NCBI GenBank assembly: GCA_964373815.1
Contig: CAYJWI010000002.1
Location: 14,921 to 78,920, forward strand
Length of the DNA: 64,000 nt
Direction: 5' to 3'
Origin: UBA10205 sp964373815
GTDB taxonomy: Archaea > Iainarchaeota > Iainarchaeia > Iainarchaeales > Iainarchaeaceae
Shown here piece after piece: positions 42,226 to 50,885 of the stretch. The stretch's first letter is position 1; each line of letters opens with the position of its first letter. The position numbers and the translations under genes are program-made. A model generated the notes under the pieces. It had not been told where the DNA came from, searched no databases, and saw only the letters and a program-made list of their open reading frames with translations.

Positions 42226-42582
42226 CTAATAGTATTTGGTGCCTTCGCCCGTCAGAATTACTATCTGGTAATCGGATTTCTTCTCCTTTAGTGCGGCGAG
42301 AACAGCCATGTGCTCTTTTCCAGAGCCGCTCACAAGCGAAACCGCGATTTCGCTGTCCGGGAGCTTGCTTTTTATCTCCTCTTTTATTACCTCGAACCCA
42401 GCGCGGTTGTTCACCATTATCCAGTCGCACTCCTTCGAGGGGGCGAAATTCTCCTTCCCCCACTCATTCGAAACAAGCAAAACCCTGTCGAATGGCTCGT
42501 CAGCGATTAGCCTCGCGACGTGGCCCCAAGTGCCTTTGCCGATGCCGAGGACTGCAAGAAGTGTCTTTCCCACTAAACCCAC
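42226..42582 (-). CDS. Possible CARF-like Rossmann protein, unknown
   Basis: An 118-aa protein starting MGLVGKTLLAVLGIGKGTWG, with DRVLLVSNEWGKENF and, near the end, AVSLVSGSGKEHMAVLAALK followed by YQIVILTGEGTKYY. The beta-alpha pattern and the S-G-S/T-x-E-H/x turn before a helix and a final strand recall CARF domains, which bind cyclic oligoadenylates in CRISPR ancillary proteins. No CRISPR array or cas gene lies in the window, so this is a suggestive resemblance only. A different Rossmann-like family is equally possible. Confidence 0.5.
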   Translation of the reverse strand: MGLVGKTLLAVLGIGKGTWGHVARLIADEPFDRVLLVSNEWGKENFAPSKECDWIMVNNRAGFEVIKEEIKSKLPDSEIAVSLVSGSGKEHMAVLAALKEKKSDYQIVILTGEGTKYY

Positions 42583-42739
42583 CTATAAATTATAATATAT
42601 ATAATAAATTTATAAAAGAGGCTGGAAAAGGGCTATAGTGGCCTTTGCCATGGCCTAAAGGCGAAGGGCCATTTTTGGCTGTTAAAACGCCACAAAACGC
42701 TGTTTGCCATAAAAATGTTTCAGGGCATAGGGGTATTGA

Positions 42740-44491
42740 ATGGCATCCAAGACAGTCCAGTTCTGCAGGGAAGTGATAGAGGCTGTAGAGCAAGGCGGGG
42801 TGGAAGACAAGCAGGCCCTTGACAGGCTCAAGCTAAGGATTGGCAAAAAGCTCGGCATAGCAAGCATTCCCTCAAACCCCGACATACTCGCGCACTCGCA
42901 AGCCCCATCAGGGAGGCTTTGCCAAATCCTTTCAATAAAACCCCTGCGCACCCTCTCTGGCGTTGCGCCGGTTGCAATAATGACAAAGCCCTTCAACTGC
43001 CCGCACGGCACCTGCATCTACTGCCCAGGAGGGCCGAACAGCTTTTTTGGGAACGTGCCGCAATCATACACGGGCCACGAGCCCGCCACCATGAGAGGCA
43101 TAAGCAATTCATACGATTCTTATTTGCAGTCCATGAACAGGATTTCGCAGTACTACGCCATGGCGCACTTCCCCGAAAAGCTCGAGCTAATAATAATGGG
43201 CGGGACATTCCCCTCGATGCCACAAAGTTACCAGGAGGAATTTGTTTCCGGCGCTTTCCAGGCAGCGAACGACTTTTCCGAAATGTTTTTCGAAAACGGC
43301 GAATTCAACGCCAAAAAATTCAACGAATTTTTCCCGAGAAACACCGAAGGCACGGATGGCGGCATAATCAAAGTCGGAAGCATGAAAAAAGCCTGGAGCA
43401 ACACTGAAAAACTCCTTTGCCTCAAAAAGCCCGCGGATGTTGAACGCGAGCACGCAAGAAACGAGAAAGCGAAAGTGCGCATCGTCACGCTCTGCATAGA
43501 GACAAAGCCGGACTGGAGCAAAGAGGGGCATATAAATGAAATGCTTGCCCTCGGGGCGACGAGGGTTGAAATCGGGGCCCAGAGCACTTATGATGAGGTG
43601 CTAAAGTACACGAACCGCGGGCACAGCGTAAAGGACACAATCGAGGCTACGCAGCTGCTAAAGGACTCCGCCCTCAAGGTCACATACCATATGATGCCGG
43701 GCCAGCCGCTCAGCACGCACGAAAAAGATGTCGCAATGTTCCGGGAAATATTCGAAAAAGACGATTTCAAGCCCGATGCACTCAAAATATATCCGTGCAT
43801 GGTAATGCCCGGAACAGCGCTCGCAAAACTCTACGAGAAAGGCAGGTTCAATCCCCTCGGCACGGAAGAGGCCGCGGAGATAATCGCTGAAGCGAAAAAG
43901 TATTTCCCGGAGTACATGCGCGTGCACAGGGTGCAGCGCGACATTCCAACAAAATTCGCGCTCACAGGGATTGACAGGAACAACCTGCGGCAGATAATAG
44001 AGAAAAAGCTCGCAGAAAAAGGCATAAAGTGCAGGTGCATAAGGTGCAGGGAATCCGGGATAAATTTCCAGAAAGGGGTCAGGACCGATTACTCGGCGGT
44101 GGAGCTTGTTGAGCGCAGGTATGCGGCGAGCGGGGGAAAGGAGGTCTTCATCTCCTTTGAGGACAAAACAAACGACACAATGGTTGGCTTTTGCAGGCTA
44201 AGAAAGCCCTACAGGCCTTTCAGGAAGGAATTCACCGAGAGCACAGCGTGCATAAGGGAGCTGCATGTGTTCGGCCAGCAGGTCGGCATAGGGAAGGACA
44301 ATTCCGAGAGCCAGCAGCACCGCGGCTTTGGGAAAAAGCTCGTGCAGAGGGCGGAGGAAATAGCACACGATGAATTCGGCTCTGACAAGATGCTCGTGAT
44401 AAGCGGCGTCGGGGCGCGCGGGTACTACTCGGAAAAGCTTGGGTATGGGAAAGAAGGCGCTTACATGGTGAAGCGGCTGGGAAAATTATAA
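42740..44491 (+). CDS. elp3: Elp3 tRNA U34 acetyltransferase
   Basis: The catalytic subunit of Elongator, here stand-alone as in most archaea; it modifies uridine 34 of certain tRNAs with carboxymethyl chemistry. The 583-aa protein has the radical-SAM cluster motif CPHGTCIYCPGG (Cys87, 92, 95), the conserved QSYTGHEPATMRGI region, and a GNAT acetyltransferase domain at the C-terminus (LHVFGQQVGIG, QHRGFGKKLVQRAEEIA, YYSEKLGYGKEGAYMVKRL). Length and order are typical. The start ATG is the first in frame after an A/T-rich stretch. Confidence 0.96.
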   Translation: MASKTVQFCREVIEAVEQGGVEDKQALDRLKLRIGKKLGIASIPSNPDILAHSQAPSGRLCQILSIKPLRTLSGVAPVAIMTKPFNCPHGTCIYCPGGPNSFFGNVPQSYTGHEPATMRGISNSYDSYLQSMNRISQYYAMAHFPEKLELIIMGGTFPSMPQSYQEEFVSGAFQAANDFSEMFFENGEFNAKKFNEFFPRNTEGTDGGIIKVGSMKKAWSNTEKLLCLKKPADVEREHARNEKAKVRIVTLCIETKPDWSKEGHINEMLALGATRVEIGAQSTYDEVLKYTNRGHSVKDTIEATQLLKDSALKVTYHMMPGQPLSTHEKDVAMFREIFEKDDFKPDALKIYPCMVMPGTALAKLYEKGRFNPLGTEEAAEIIAEAKKYFPEYMRVHRVQRDIPTKFALTGIDRNNLRQIIEKKLAEKGIKCRCIRCRESGINFQKGVRTDYSAVELVERRYAASGGKEVFISFEDKTNDTMVGFCRLRKPYRPFRKEFTESTACIRELHVFGQQVGIGKDNSESQQHRGFGKKLVQRAEEIAHDEFGSDKMLVISGVGARGYYSEKLGYGKEGAYMVKRLGKL

Positions 44492-44516
44492 ATAGGGCAA
44501 GCCCTGTAATTTAAGC

Positions 44517-45149
44517 GTGAAAAACAGGAAACCGACCCAAATCCGCCTGCTCTCGCTTGGGGAAGGGTCTTTGAAAGGGATTGCCGCGGCTCATGCGGAA
44601 AAGCTCCTTGCGAGGGGCAGGGCAGGAAAGGTAGTTGCAGTTGATTTTGCAAGAGCCGCTTATGAACTGCCGCCAAATATGCAGCACCTTCAAGGCAACG
44701 CGCTCGCGCTCTTGCAGGCCATGCAGCCCAATTCAGTAAAAATTCTAAGAGACGACTTTTCTTTGCACACAATGATGAGTGTGGGCCTTGGCCCGAAAAA
44801 CTTTGCTGAGTTTGTGGGGGTTACGAAGAAGCTCCTAAAAAAACCAGGGCCTGACGAAGATGTGGGAAGGTTTATTAGAGAAAATATTGATTATTACTTT
44901 GCACATGCCAAAAGGGTGCTTGCCCCGGGCGGGAGATTTATAATAACCATAACCGACATACCGATGCCATACGCGGATATGAAGTACAGTGATTTTTTGG
45001 TTGGCCGGCTATTTGAAAGCGGCTTCAAAGTCAGCTCAAGGGAGTTAAGGCCTGAAGAAATAAGCAAGCACGGTTCGCCAAATGCGAAAGAAATGTTAAG
45101 CAGTGGGCAAAAAATTGTCAGGATTGTCGCGACAAAGCCGCGCGGATAG
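44517..45149 (+). CDS. Predicted SAM-dependent methyltransferase-like protein
   Basis: A 210-aa Rossmann-like protein with a SAM-binding feel: a first strand LLSLGEGSLKGIAAAHAEKL (Gly-x-Gly motif LGEGS), the acidic end VVAVDF, a region LQGNALALLQ, and later VLAPGGRFIITITDIP, which is typical of the class I methyltransferase post-motif region. The middle of the fold is unusual in detail, so the substrate is not clear. The start is a GTG at 44517, 25 bp after elp3, in the same direction, so co-transcription with elp3 is likely and a tRNA substrate is plausible. Confidence 0.65.
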   Translation: MKNRKPTQIRLLSLGEGSLKGIAAAHAEKLLARGRAGKVVAVDFARAAYELPPNMQHLQGNALALLQAMQPNSVKILRDDFSLHTMMSVGLGPKNFAEFVGVTKKLLKKPGPDEDVGRFIRENIDYYFAHAKRVLAPGGRFIITITDIPMPYADMKYSDFLVGRLFESGFKVSSRELRPEEISKHGSPNAKEMLSSGQKIVRIVATKPRG

Positions 45150-45152
45150 TGT

Positions 45153-45956
45153 TCACTTGAGCAAAGCGCTGAAGAGCGAATTTATCAGCTCGAACGGGAG
45201 CAGCGAGAAATTGTAGAATGGGAAACCCGAAAGCGGCGCGCCCAATTTCCCTTTAAGTGTCGGCTTCACGTTCAGCTCCGAGGAATAACTGCCCACAATC
45301 ACCTGGTCTGAAGCAAAGGCCTGCAAGGAGAAAGGGATTATGCCAGAGGTTTGAGGGCTTACTACAAGCTCCGCCTCTGCTATTGTCCCCGGCTTTATCG
45401 AAAGCGATTTTTCAGCAAACCATGTAGCTGGAAGGGTCGAAGTGAACCTCAAGGTGTCGGGGGCGATTGAGGAATTCGAGACGGTTGCGCTGTAAATCAC
45501 TTTCCCGCCCACAAAGTAGAAAGCGTCAGCCGACTTCCTCGCAAATGAAACATCAAGGAGGTTCCTTTTCACGATAACCGAAACGCTGACCATTTCCTCG
45601 CCGGAGTTTTGCGAACTGTTGGAAAGGCCAACGCTTAGCGAATACTGCCCGCTGGAGGCGTTTGCAGGGGCCCTTACCCTTGCAAGAAGCGAAGTGTCGG
45701 TCCTCTGGGTGGAGGCCACTTCCCAGCCATCCGGAAGCAAAGAAGGGGGGACTGAAATCGAGTCCCATTCAAACCCGTAGCCCGAATTGTCCGAAAAGAC
45801 TATGTCGAAAATCTGGCCAGGAGAGACAAAGCCCGCATCAATTGCGCCACCGCTCTTGAGCGTGAGCTCCTTTGGGTAGGTCATGGAAATGTCGGCAAGC
45901 GCAAACGAGCAGCCAAGCAGGAGCGCGGATAAAACCAGAAAGAATGAAAATTTCAA
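45153..45956 (-). CDS. Secreted beta-sandwich protein (NEW3-like)
   Basis: A 267-aa protein with a signal peptide (MKFSFFLVLSALLLGCSFALA, cut near residue 21) and then beta-sandwich repeats, with the pattern YSATVSNSSIAPDTLRFTST and GTIAEAELVVSPQTSGIIPF resembling NEW3/alpha-galactosidase-associated domains. It ends in a hydrophobic stretch (FPFYNFSLLPFELINSLFSALL) that may be a weak membrane anchor. It is probably exposed outside. It lies tail to tail with the methyltransferase gene (3 bp), and nothing suggests a more specific role. Confidence 0.7.
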   Translation of the reverse strand: MKFSFFLVLSALLLGCSFALADISMTYPKELTLKSGGAIDAGFVSPGQIFDIVFSDNSGYGFEWDSISVPPSLLPDGWEVASTQRTDTSLLARVRAPANASSGQYSLSVGLSNSSQNSGEEMVSVSVIVKRNLLDVSFARKSADAFYFVGGKVIYSATVSNSSIAPDTLRFTSTLPATWFAEKSLSIKPGTIAEAELVVSPQTSGIIPFSLQAFASDQVIVGSYSSELNVKPTLKGKLGAPLSGFPFYNFSLLPFELINSLFSALLK

Positions 45957-46032
45957 CTCGTCACCAAATTAGAATGCTGGGGCAACATAATAAAAACGCT
46001 TGGTCAAAAAACCTTTTTATAAAGGCGGGAAA

Positions 46033-46620
46033 ATGGCGGAAAAGGCACGTTTTGCAATGATAAAGCAAAGGCACAGGGAAACCTTCGAAAAGGCCCTTTC
46101 ACAGGGCAAGGTGGACCCGCAGATGCAAAGCCTGTGCTCTTTTATTGCGGGAACGCAAAACTATTACACCTCGAGCTGCTGCAGCGGAAGGATAATGCTG
46201 CTCGAAAAAAGGGGCGATGCTAAGAAGGAGAACTTTTTCCACAGGAAATGGCACAGGAACATAAGCAAAGAAGAGCTCGCGGAGGGTTTTGGGGAAAAAG
46301 TGCGGGGCGAGCTCTGGTTCAAGGTCGAGCCTTTCATACTGCACATAGGGTGCGCAAGCCTTGGGGATTCAAGAAAAGTGCTTTGTGCGATGAAGAAAGC
46401 CGGGGTCAAGAGGGGCGGGATAATAATCGCGGATGAGGGCAAGTTCCTCATAGAGCTGCAGGGCACGGAGAGGATGTCGTTTCCCGCAAAAAAAGGGGGC
46501 GCGAAACTCCTCGGGCAGGCTTACCTCTCCAAAATCCTGCCAAAGGCAAATTCGATGCTCTCGAAAAACTACGCAAGGCTCGAGAGGCTCGAGGCTGAAT
46601 TCCGCAAAGAACTCAAGTGA
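46033..46620 (+). CDS. taw3: Taw3, tRNA wybutosine-synthesizing protein 3
   Basis: Methyltransferase of the wybutosine pathway that acts on the modified guanosine next to the anticodon of tRNA-Phe. The 195-aa protein (start MAEKARFAMIKQR) shows the family signature YYTSSCCSGRIMLLEKRGDA and the KKENFFHRKWH stretch, followed by LHIGCASLGDSRKVLCAMKKAGVKR, which are characteristic. The TTG at 46000 would extend it by 11 residues; the ATG at 46033 follows a GGCGGG stretch. Its neighbour ThpR is also a tRNA/RNA enzyme. Confidence 0.88.
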   Translation: MAEKARFAMIKQRHRETFEKALSQGKVDPQMQSLCSFIAGTQNYYTSSCCSGRIMLLEKRGDAKKENFFHRKWHRNISKEELAEGFGEKVRGELWFKVEPFILHIGCASLGDSRKVLCAMKKAGVKRGGIIIADEGKFLIELQGTERMSFPAKKGGAKLLGQAYLSKILPKANSMLSKNYARLERLEAEFRKELK

Positions 46621-46647
46621 GAGATAAGTGAAAAATGGGGTGGAAAA

Positions 46648-47187
46648 ATGAGGCTTTTTGCAGCGGTGAACCTTCCGGAAGAAGTGAAAGAAAAAATATC
46701 CAAAGAGCTGCTTTGCGCAATTCCGGAAAACGGTTTCAAGGCAGTTGAGAAGCAGAACCTGCATATCACGATGCACTTTATCGGCGAGTGCGCGAAAGAA
46801 AATGCGCAAAAAATATACATCGGCATTCGCGGTATACGTTTTGAAGAATTCGAGGCCAGCGCCGAAGGCATCGGAGTTTTCGGCGGCCGCGTAATATGGC
46901 TAGGGGTAGGGAAGGGCGCAGAAAAGATTTCTGAAATAGCCAGGCAGGTTTTCTCTGCGGCGGGGGTTAAGGAAGAAAGGTTCCACGCACATATCACCCT
47001 TGCAAGGAACAAAAAAGCGGAGCGGGGGGAAGTTTTGGAAGTTGCGAGGAAACTGGAAGGGAAAAAATTCTTGGCGAATTTCAAGGTCGGCAAAGTCTCG
47101 CTAATGGAATCAAGGCTAACTTCGCAAGGCCCGGTTTACTCCGAGGTTTCGGAGAGCACTTTCTCGAGCAGCGGCCCGGGGTCGTAA
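46648..47187 (+). CDS. thpR: RNA 2',3'-cyclic phosphodiesterase (2H family, ThpR)
   Basis: Opens 2',3'-cyclic phosphates of RNA; members were first named 2'-5' RNA ligase. The 179-aa protein starts MRLFAAVNLPEEV and has both HxT catalytic motifs of the 2H family: HITMHF (His39, Thr41) and HAHITLAR (His115, Thr117). Length is standard. It is the partner of Taw3 in a two-gene run. Its 3' end overlaps the convergent ATPase gene by 52 nt. Confidence 0.9.
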   Translation: MRLFAAVNLPEEVKEKISKELLCAIPENGFKAVEKQNLHITMHFIGECAKENAQKIYIGIRGIRFEEFEASAEGIGVFGGRVIWLGVGKGAEKISEIARQVFSAAGVKEERFHAHITLARNKKAERGEVLEVARKLEGKKFLANFKVGKVSLMESRLTSQGPVYSEVSESTFSSSGPGS

Positions 47188-48713
47188 TAATACTGCTGTA
47201 CCACCTGCGCCACCTCTACTTGGGAATGGATTCCGCTCTTTAGCATCCACTCCAATATCCTCCTGCGGACATAAATTTCCCTCTCCACTTCCTTTTTGGA
47301 CTTGAGGGTTTTCTCCGCGACTATTTCGAGCACGCGCATGGGCACGTTGGTGCGCTTTATCGAATCAGTCTTCCTGTCCCACTCATACACATTGCTCACA
47401 AGCGGCTGGGTTTCCATTGCAGTGAGCTCTGTTATCGCAAAAATCCTACGCTCAAGGCCCCTGCCCTCGACGTAAAAACGGTACTGCACAACCACGAGGT
47501 TTAGCAGCGGTATGAGGGGCTCTGGGACGTTCATGGGGTCGTTCTTGAGCCGCAGGAACATCTCCTTTGCGGAATTGCTGTGCAGTGTCCCAAGAATCCC
47601 CTTGTGCCCAGTGTCCATCGCAATGAAGAGCGTCTGCGCCTCGGGGCCCCTTACCTCGCCTACAATGAGCCTATCCGGCCTCATTCTCATGGAGTTTTTG
47701 AGCAGGTCATCCATTGTCACTCCTTCCTGGCCTTTTAGGCGCGGCCTTGCTTCCATCTGCACCCAGTTGTCCTTGTTGCTTAGCTGGAGCTCAAGCGTGT
47801 CCTCAATCGAGACCACGCGCTCGGAATACCTTATGAAGGCGGAGAGCGCATTCAAGGTGGTTGTCTTGCCAGAACCAGAGCCTCCCGTGATTATTATGTT
47901 CATCTGCTCAACCCCGAGGCCCTCCACCATGACCCAGAGGAACGCCGCGACTTCGCTGGACATGGTGTTGTTTGCTATGAGGTCTACAATGCTTAGGGGA
48001 ATAGAAGTGAACTTCCTTATCGTAAGGCTCGGGCCGAAAGGCGTTACGAAAGTGAAAGTGGCATTCGCCCTGTTTCCGTCCGGAAGCCTTGCATCGAGGA
48101 GCGGGTGCTCGGAATCAAGCTTCTTGTCAACAGTCCTCGCGATTTTCTGGAGCAGGAAATCGAGGTCCCTTTTGGAAGGAAAGGATACATTGGTCTTGCA
48201 GTGCCCGTAAGTCTTGTGGAAAACAAAAACCTTTGTGTCATAGCCGTTGACCATGACTTCCTCGAGGTTCTCGTCCTCCACTAGCGGCGCGAGCTTTCCG
48301 TAACCTATGGAATCCGAGAGGATGCGGTCAGCGAGGATGATATGGTTTTTCGAATGCGGGAAAAACTCCTTTATTAAAGCCATGAGAGAGAGCTTTATCG
48401 AGTTGAAATCCCCCGCCTTGATCAGTGACTCGAGCGCATCATTGTAGGTTATGGGCTTTATCACCTTCTCCCTGAAAAGCTCGAGGAAGTTTTTCGAAAA
48501 GAGCCTGCTCTCATGCCTCTCGAGCTCCTCAAAGCCCCTCTTGCCGGAAATGGCCCCGACAAGCAGCTCTTTTATGAGAAGCTCCTCGCCGCTAAAGCTC
48601 TGGTCCAACACATCGTAAAAATAAAAAGGGAAGCCGCCATAAATCGCGCACTGGCCGTAAGAGGCAACCTCTGAGCCTTTTTTTTCCCTGAACTCGCCCG
48701 GTTTTTGTGCCAT
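47136..48713 (-). CDS. Second GspE/TadA-type secretion or pilus ATPase
   Basis: A 525-aa motor ATPase of the same class as the one at 22480, with the N-domain (LVEDENLEEVMVNGYDTKVF), Walker A GGSGSGKT (about residue 275), DRLIVGEVRGPE Walker B and the His-box region (GHKGILGTLHSNS). It has no platform protein, pilin or peptidase gene beside it. It may power the pilin-like clusters at 4865-7016 and 32962-34789, or act as a retraction or alternative motor for the main pilus; this is inference. It lies convergent to thpR. Confidence 0.93.
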   Translation of the reverse strand: MAQKPGEFREKKGSEVASYGQCAIYGGFPFYFYDVLDQSFSGEELLIKELLVGAISGKRGFEELERHESRLFSKNFLELFREKVIKPITYNDALESLIKAGDFNSIKLSLMALIKEFFPHSKNHIILADRILSDSIGYGKLAPLVEDENLEEVMVNGYDTKVFVFHKTYGHCKTNVSFPSKRDLDFLLQKIARTVDKKLDSEHPLLDARLPDGNRANATFTFVTPFGPSLTIRKFTSIPLSIVDLIANNTMSSEVAAFLWVMVEGLGVEQMNIIITGGSGSGKTTTLNALSAFIRYSERVVSIEDTLELQLSNKDNWVQMEARPRLKGQEGVTMDDLLKNSMRMRPDRLIVGEVRGPEAQTLFIAMDTGHKGILGTLHSNSAKEMFLRLKNDPMNVPEPLIPLLNLVVVQYRFYVEGRGLERRIFAITELTAMETQPLVSNVYEWDRKTDSIKRTNVPMRVLEIVAEKTLKSKKEVEREIYVRRRILEWMLKSGIHSQVEVAQVVQQYYYDPGPLLEKVLSETSE

Positions 48714-48782
48714 TGTGACTCCCCAAGAACAGCCATTTATTATACAGTTTTATAGTATATAAAGAGTAAAGTAGAAAGGCCG

Positions 48783-50168
48783 GTGCATTCCTTGCAGAAA
48801 ATCTTCCAAGAAGTGCTGGAAAAAATCACGCCCAGCGAAAAGGAGATGCGCAACGAAAAGCTCTTCGCGCAAGAACTCATAAAAAAAATAAGCGGCACTC
48901 GAGGCAGGCACGAGAAAGCCGAGCTTGTTGGCAGCATCGGCCGCAACACTCACCTCAAAGGCGACAACGACCTCGACATTTTCGTCTTCTACCCAGAGAG
49001 CCTTGAGCGCGGGAACTTCGAAAAAGAGGGGCTTGCTTTAGGGAAGGCGGTTTTCCGCGGGCACAAATGGGAAAAGGCATACTCCGAGCACCCCTACATC
49101 CGCGGGAAAATAAAGGGGTTCGAAGTCGAAATAGTGCCAGCATACAGCATCCGCAACGCTGAAAAGCTCAAAAGCGCCGTGGACAGGAGCGCATTCCACA
49201 ACAACTACCTATTGCAGAAAATTCCCGGCAAGGAGCAGGAAGTGCGCCTGCTAAAGCAATTCATGAAAGGCGTGAAATGCTATGGGGCTGACCTTGGGTC
49301 GAACGGCTTTCCCGGCTATGTAGCAGAACTGCTGGTGCTAAAGTATGGCTCTTTTGCCAAATGCGTCCATGCCGCCGCAAACTGGAAAAGCGGGGAAATA
49401 ATAGATATCGAAGGCCAGCTAACAGAAGAAGAGGCGCACAAAAAATTCGGCTCGCATTTCATCGTAATAGACCCGGTGGACAGGAACCGCAACGTCGCGG
49501 CGGCGCTCTCCCAAAACCAGTATGCGCGCTTCATTTCCGCCTGCAGGGCATTCGCGAAAAAGCCCTCAATCAATTTCTTTTTCCCAAAACCCCACAAGCC
49601 CTGGCCGCAGAAAAAACTCCTCGCATTCCTCAAGAAAACCGAGCTAGTGGCAATAAGCGTCGGCTACCCTTCAGGGATCGTGGAGGACATGATGTGGGGC
49701 CAGCTGCGCAGGCTCGCTAAAAAAATTTCCACCGCATGCGGCACCTATGGTTTTACTGTGGAGCGCTATTCCGAGTGGCTCGAGCACAAAAAGCGCCTCA
49801 TAATACTCCTCGAGGTCGAATCCGCAAAGCTGCCCAAAGCAAAAGTGCTCACCGGGCCGGAGGCAACGGATGAGAGGAATTCGCAGGCGTTCCTCAAGGC
49901 GCACCCAAAACCCCTCTCCGGGCCGCGCATAGAGAAAGCCAGGTGGGTCCTTGAAGTTGAGCGCGAGTACACCGAAATCACGCAGTTCCTCTGGGGCCTG
50001 CTGAAGAAACTCAAGAAGGAGGAGCGCAAGGGCGTAAGGAAAGCTCTGCGCAGGGGCGCTAAAATAATGGGCGAGGGGGAGATTGCAAAGCTCTACAGGA
50101 AAAGCAGGGGCTTTTCGGAGTTCCTCACATCATACCTCAAAGGCGAAGAGGATTTTTTGGATTATTAG
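48783..50168 (+). CDS. cca: CCA tRNA nucleotidyltransferase, archaeal class I
   Basis: Adds or repairs the CCA end of tRNAs without a template. The 461-aa protein has the Pol-beta catalytic region GSIGRNTHLKGDNDLDIFVF with the GS and the Asp pair, then EVEIVPAY, the tRNA-NucTransf2 middle domain (LKQFMKGVKCYGADLGSNGF), and the archaeal C-terminal domain. Length is typical for class I. The start is the GTG at 48783; a TTG three codons later is an alternative. The next gene downstream is a tRNA on the other strand, which fits the function. Confidence 0.93.
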   Translation: MHSLQKIFQEVLEKITPSEKEMRNEKLFAQELIKKISGTRGRHEKAELVGSIGRNTHLKGDNDLDIFVFYPESLERGNFEKEGLALGKAVFRGHKWEKAYSEHPYIRGKIKGFEVEIVPAYSIRNAEKLKSAVDRSAFHNNYLLQKIPGKEQEVRLLKQFMKGVKCYGADLGSNGFPGYVAELLVLKYGSFAKCVHAAANWKSGEIIDIEGQLTEEEAHKKFGSHFIVIDPVDRNRNVAAALSQNQYARFISACRAFAKKPSINFFFPKPHKPWPQKKLLAFLKKTELVAISVGYPSGIVEDMMWGQLRRLAKKISTACGTYGFTVERYSEWLEHKKRLIILLEVESAKLPKAKVLTGPEATDERNSQAFLKAHPKPLSGPRIEKARWVLEVEREYTEITQFLWGLLKKLKKEERKGVRKALRRGAKIMGEGEIAKLYRKSRGFSEFLTSYLKGEEDFLDY

Positions 50169-50211
50169 TTGTTTGAAAGGGGCACCATACTAAGGTTCAA
50201 ATATATTTAAT

Positions 50212-50282
50212 CGGGCCCGGAGGGAGTCGAACCCTCATGTCCCGCTTCGAAGGCGGGGTGCTTATCCGTTAGCGACGGGCCC
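50212..50282 (-). tRNA. tRNA-Arg (anticodon TCG)
   Basis: On the minus strand a 71-nt cloverleaf: acceptor GGGCCCG (from 50282) pairs with CGGGCCC before discriminator G (50212), the D-arm is GCT/AGC, the anticodon stem CCCGC/GCGGG encloses CTTCGAA with anticodon TCG (Arg), and the T-arm GAGGG-TTCGACT-CCCTC is perfect. No intron is seen and CCA is not encoded. It lies between cca and the aEF-1beta region, in the opposite direction. Confidence 0.96.
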
Positions 50283-50373
50283 TTAATTAACACTAAGATG
50301 AAGAAGATTAAAAAGCCTGGATGAACCTTTTTAAAGGTTCCTAGGGGAAGAATACTAGTTTAAACGTGAAATC

Positions 50374-50526
50374 ATGAAGACCTGCATTTCAACGAACAAG
50401 ATGGTCACAAACGACTTCATCGAGTTCCACTGCCCGGGCTGCAACGAAAGGATAGTGCGCAGCCTCGATTCTAGGGCGCGCAGCCTCGAGTACAAGTGCC
50501 CAACCTGCGGATTTACAGGGCCTTAA
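50374..50526 (+). CDS. Small HVO_2753-like zinc-finger protein, one site degenerate
   Basis: A 50-aa protein starting MKTCISTNKMVTNDF, with HCPGCNERI and YKCPTCGFTGP. This is the archaeal HVO_2753-like zinc-finger family that normally sits next to the aEF-1beta gene, as here (22 bp upstream). Normal members have two zinc sites, with CxSCG at the N-terminus and CxRCR in the middle. In this protein the first is CIST and the second is RSLDSRAR, so only the CPGC/CPTC pair remains. It is too short for most gene callers. A ribosome-binding sequence is not obvious. Confidence 0.85.
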   Translation: MKTCISTNKMVTNDFIEFHCPGCNERIVRSLDSRARSLEYKCPTCGFTGP

Positions 50527-50548
50527 GCACCCAAAAGGAAGCTTTTTT

Positions 50549-50812
50549 ATGCCAGACAAAACCCTCCTAATCCTGCGCATAAACGCAAAGGACATGGAAA
50601 AGCTCGACGAAACAGTAGAGGCAATTCGGGGCATTAAGAGCGGCGCCGTGAAGGATGTAAAGAGGCAGCCGATAGGCTTCGGGGTAGAAGTCATAAAAGC
50701 CGGGATACTTGTGGATTCCAAAGACCAGGAAGCGCCGGATAGGGTAATGAAGGAAATAAGCGCGCTCCCGGAAGTAGAGGATGCGGAAGTCGAGGGAATG
50801 ACCCTTCTCTGA
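50549..50812 (+). CDS. ef1b: Elongation factor 1-beta
   Basis: Nucleotide exchange factor for aEF-1alpha. The 87-aa protein has the conserved LLILRINAKDMEKLDETVEA, KRQPIGFGVEVIKAGILVD and DAEVEGMTLL stretches of the aEF-1beta domain; length is standard. It follows the zinc-finger gene in the usual archaeal arrangement, so both are in one operon. A cluster with rad50 begins 73 bp later but with its own promoter-like sequence. Confidence 0.94.
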   Translation: MPDKTLLILRINAKDMEKLDETVEAIRGIKSGAVKDVKRQPIGFGVEVIKAGILVDSKDQEAPDRVMKEISALPEVEDAEVEGMTLL

Positions 50813-50885
50813 TGCCCCCTTCACTTTGCACTTTTCGAGCTTCTCAACTTATAATAATAAGGCTTTTTAGGCACCAACTTTTAGG

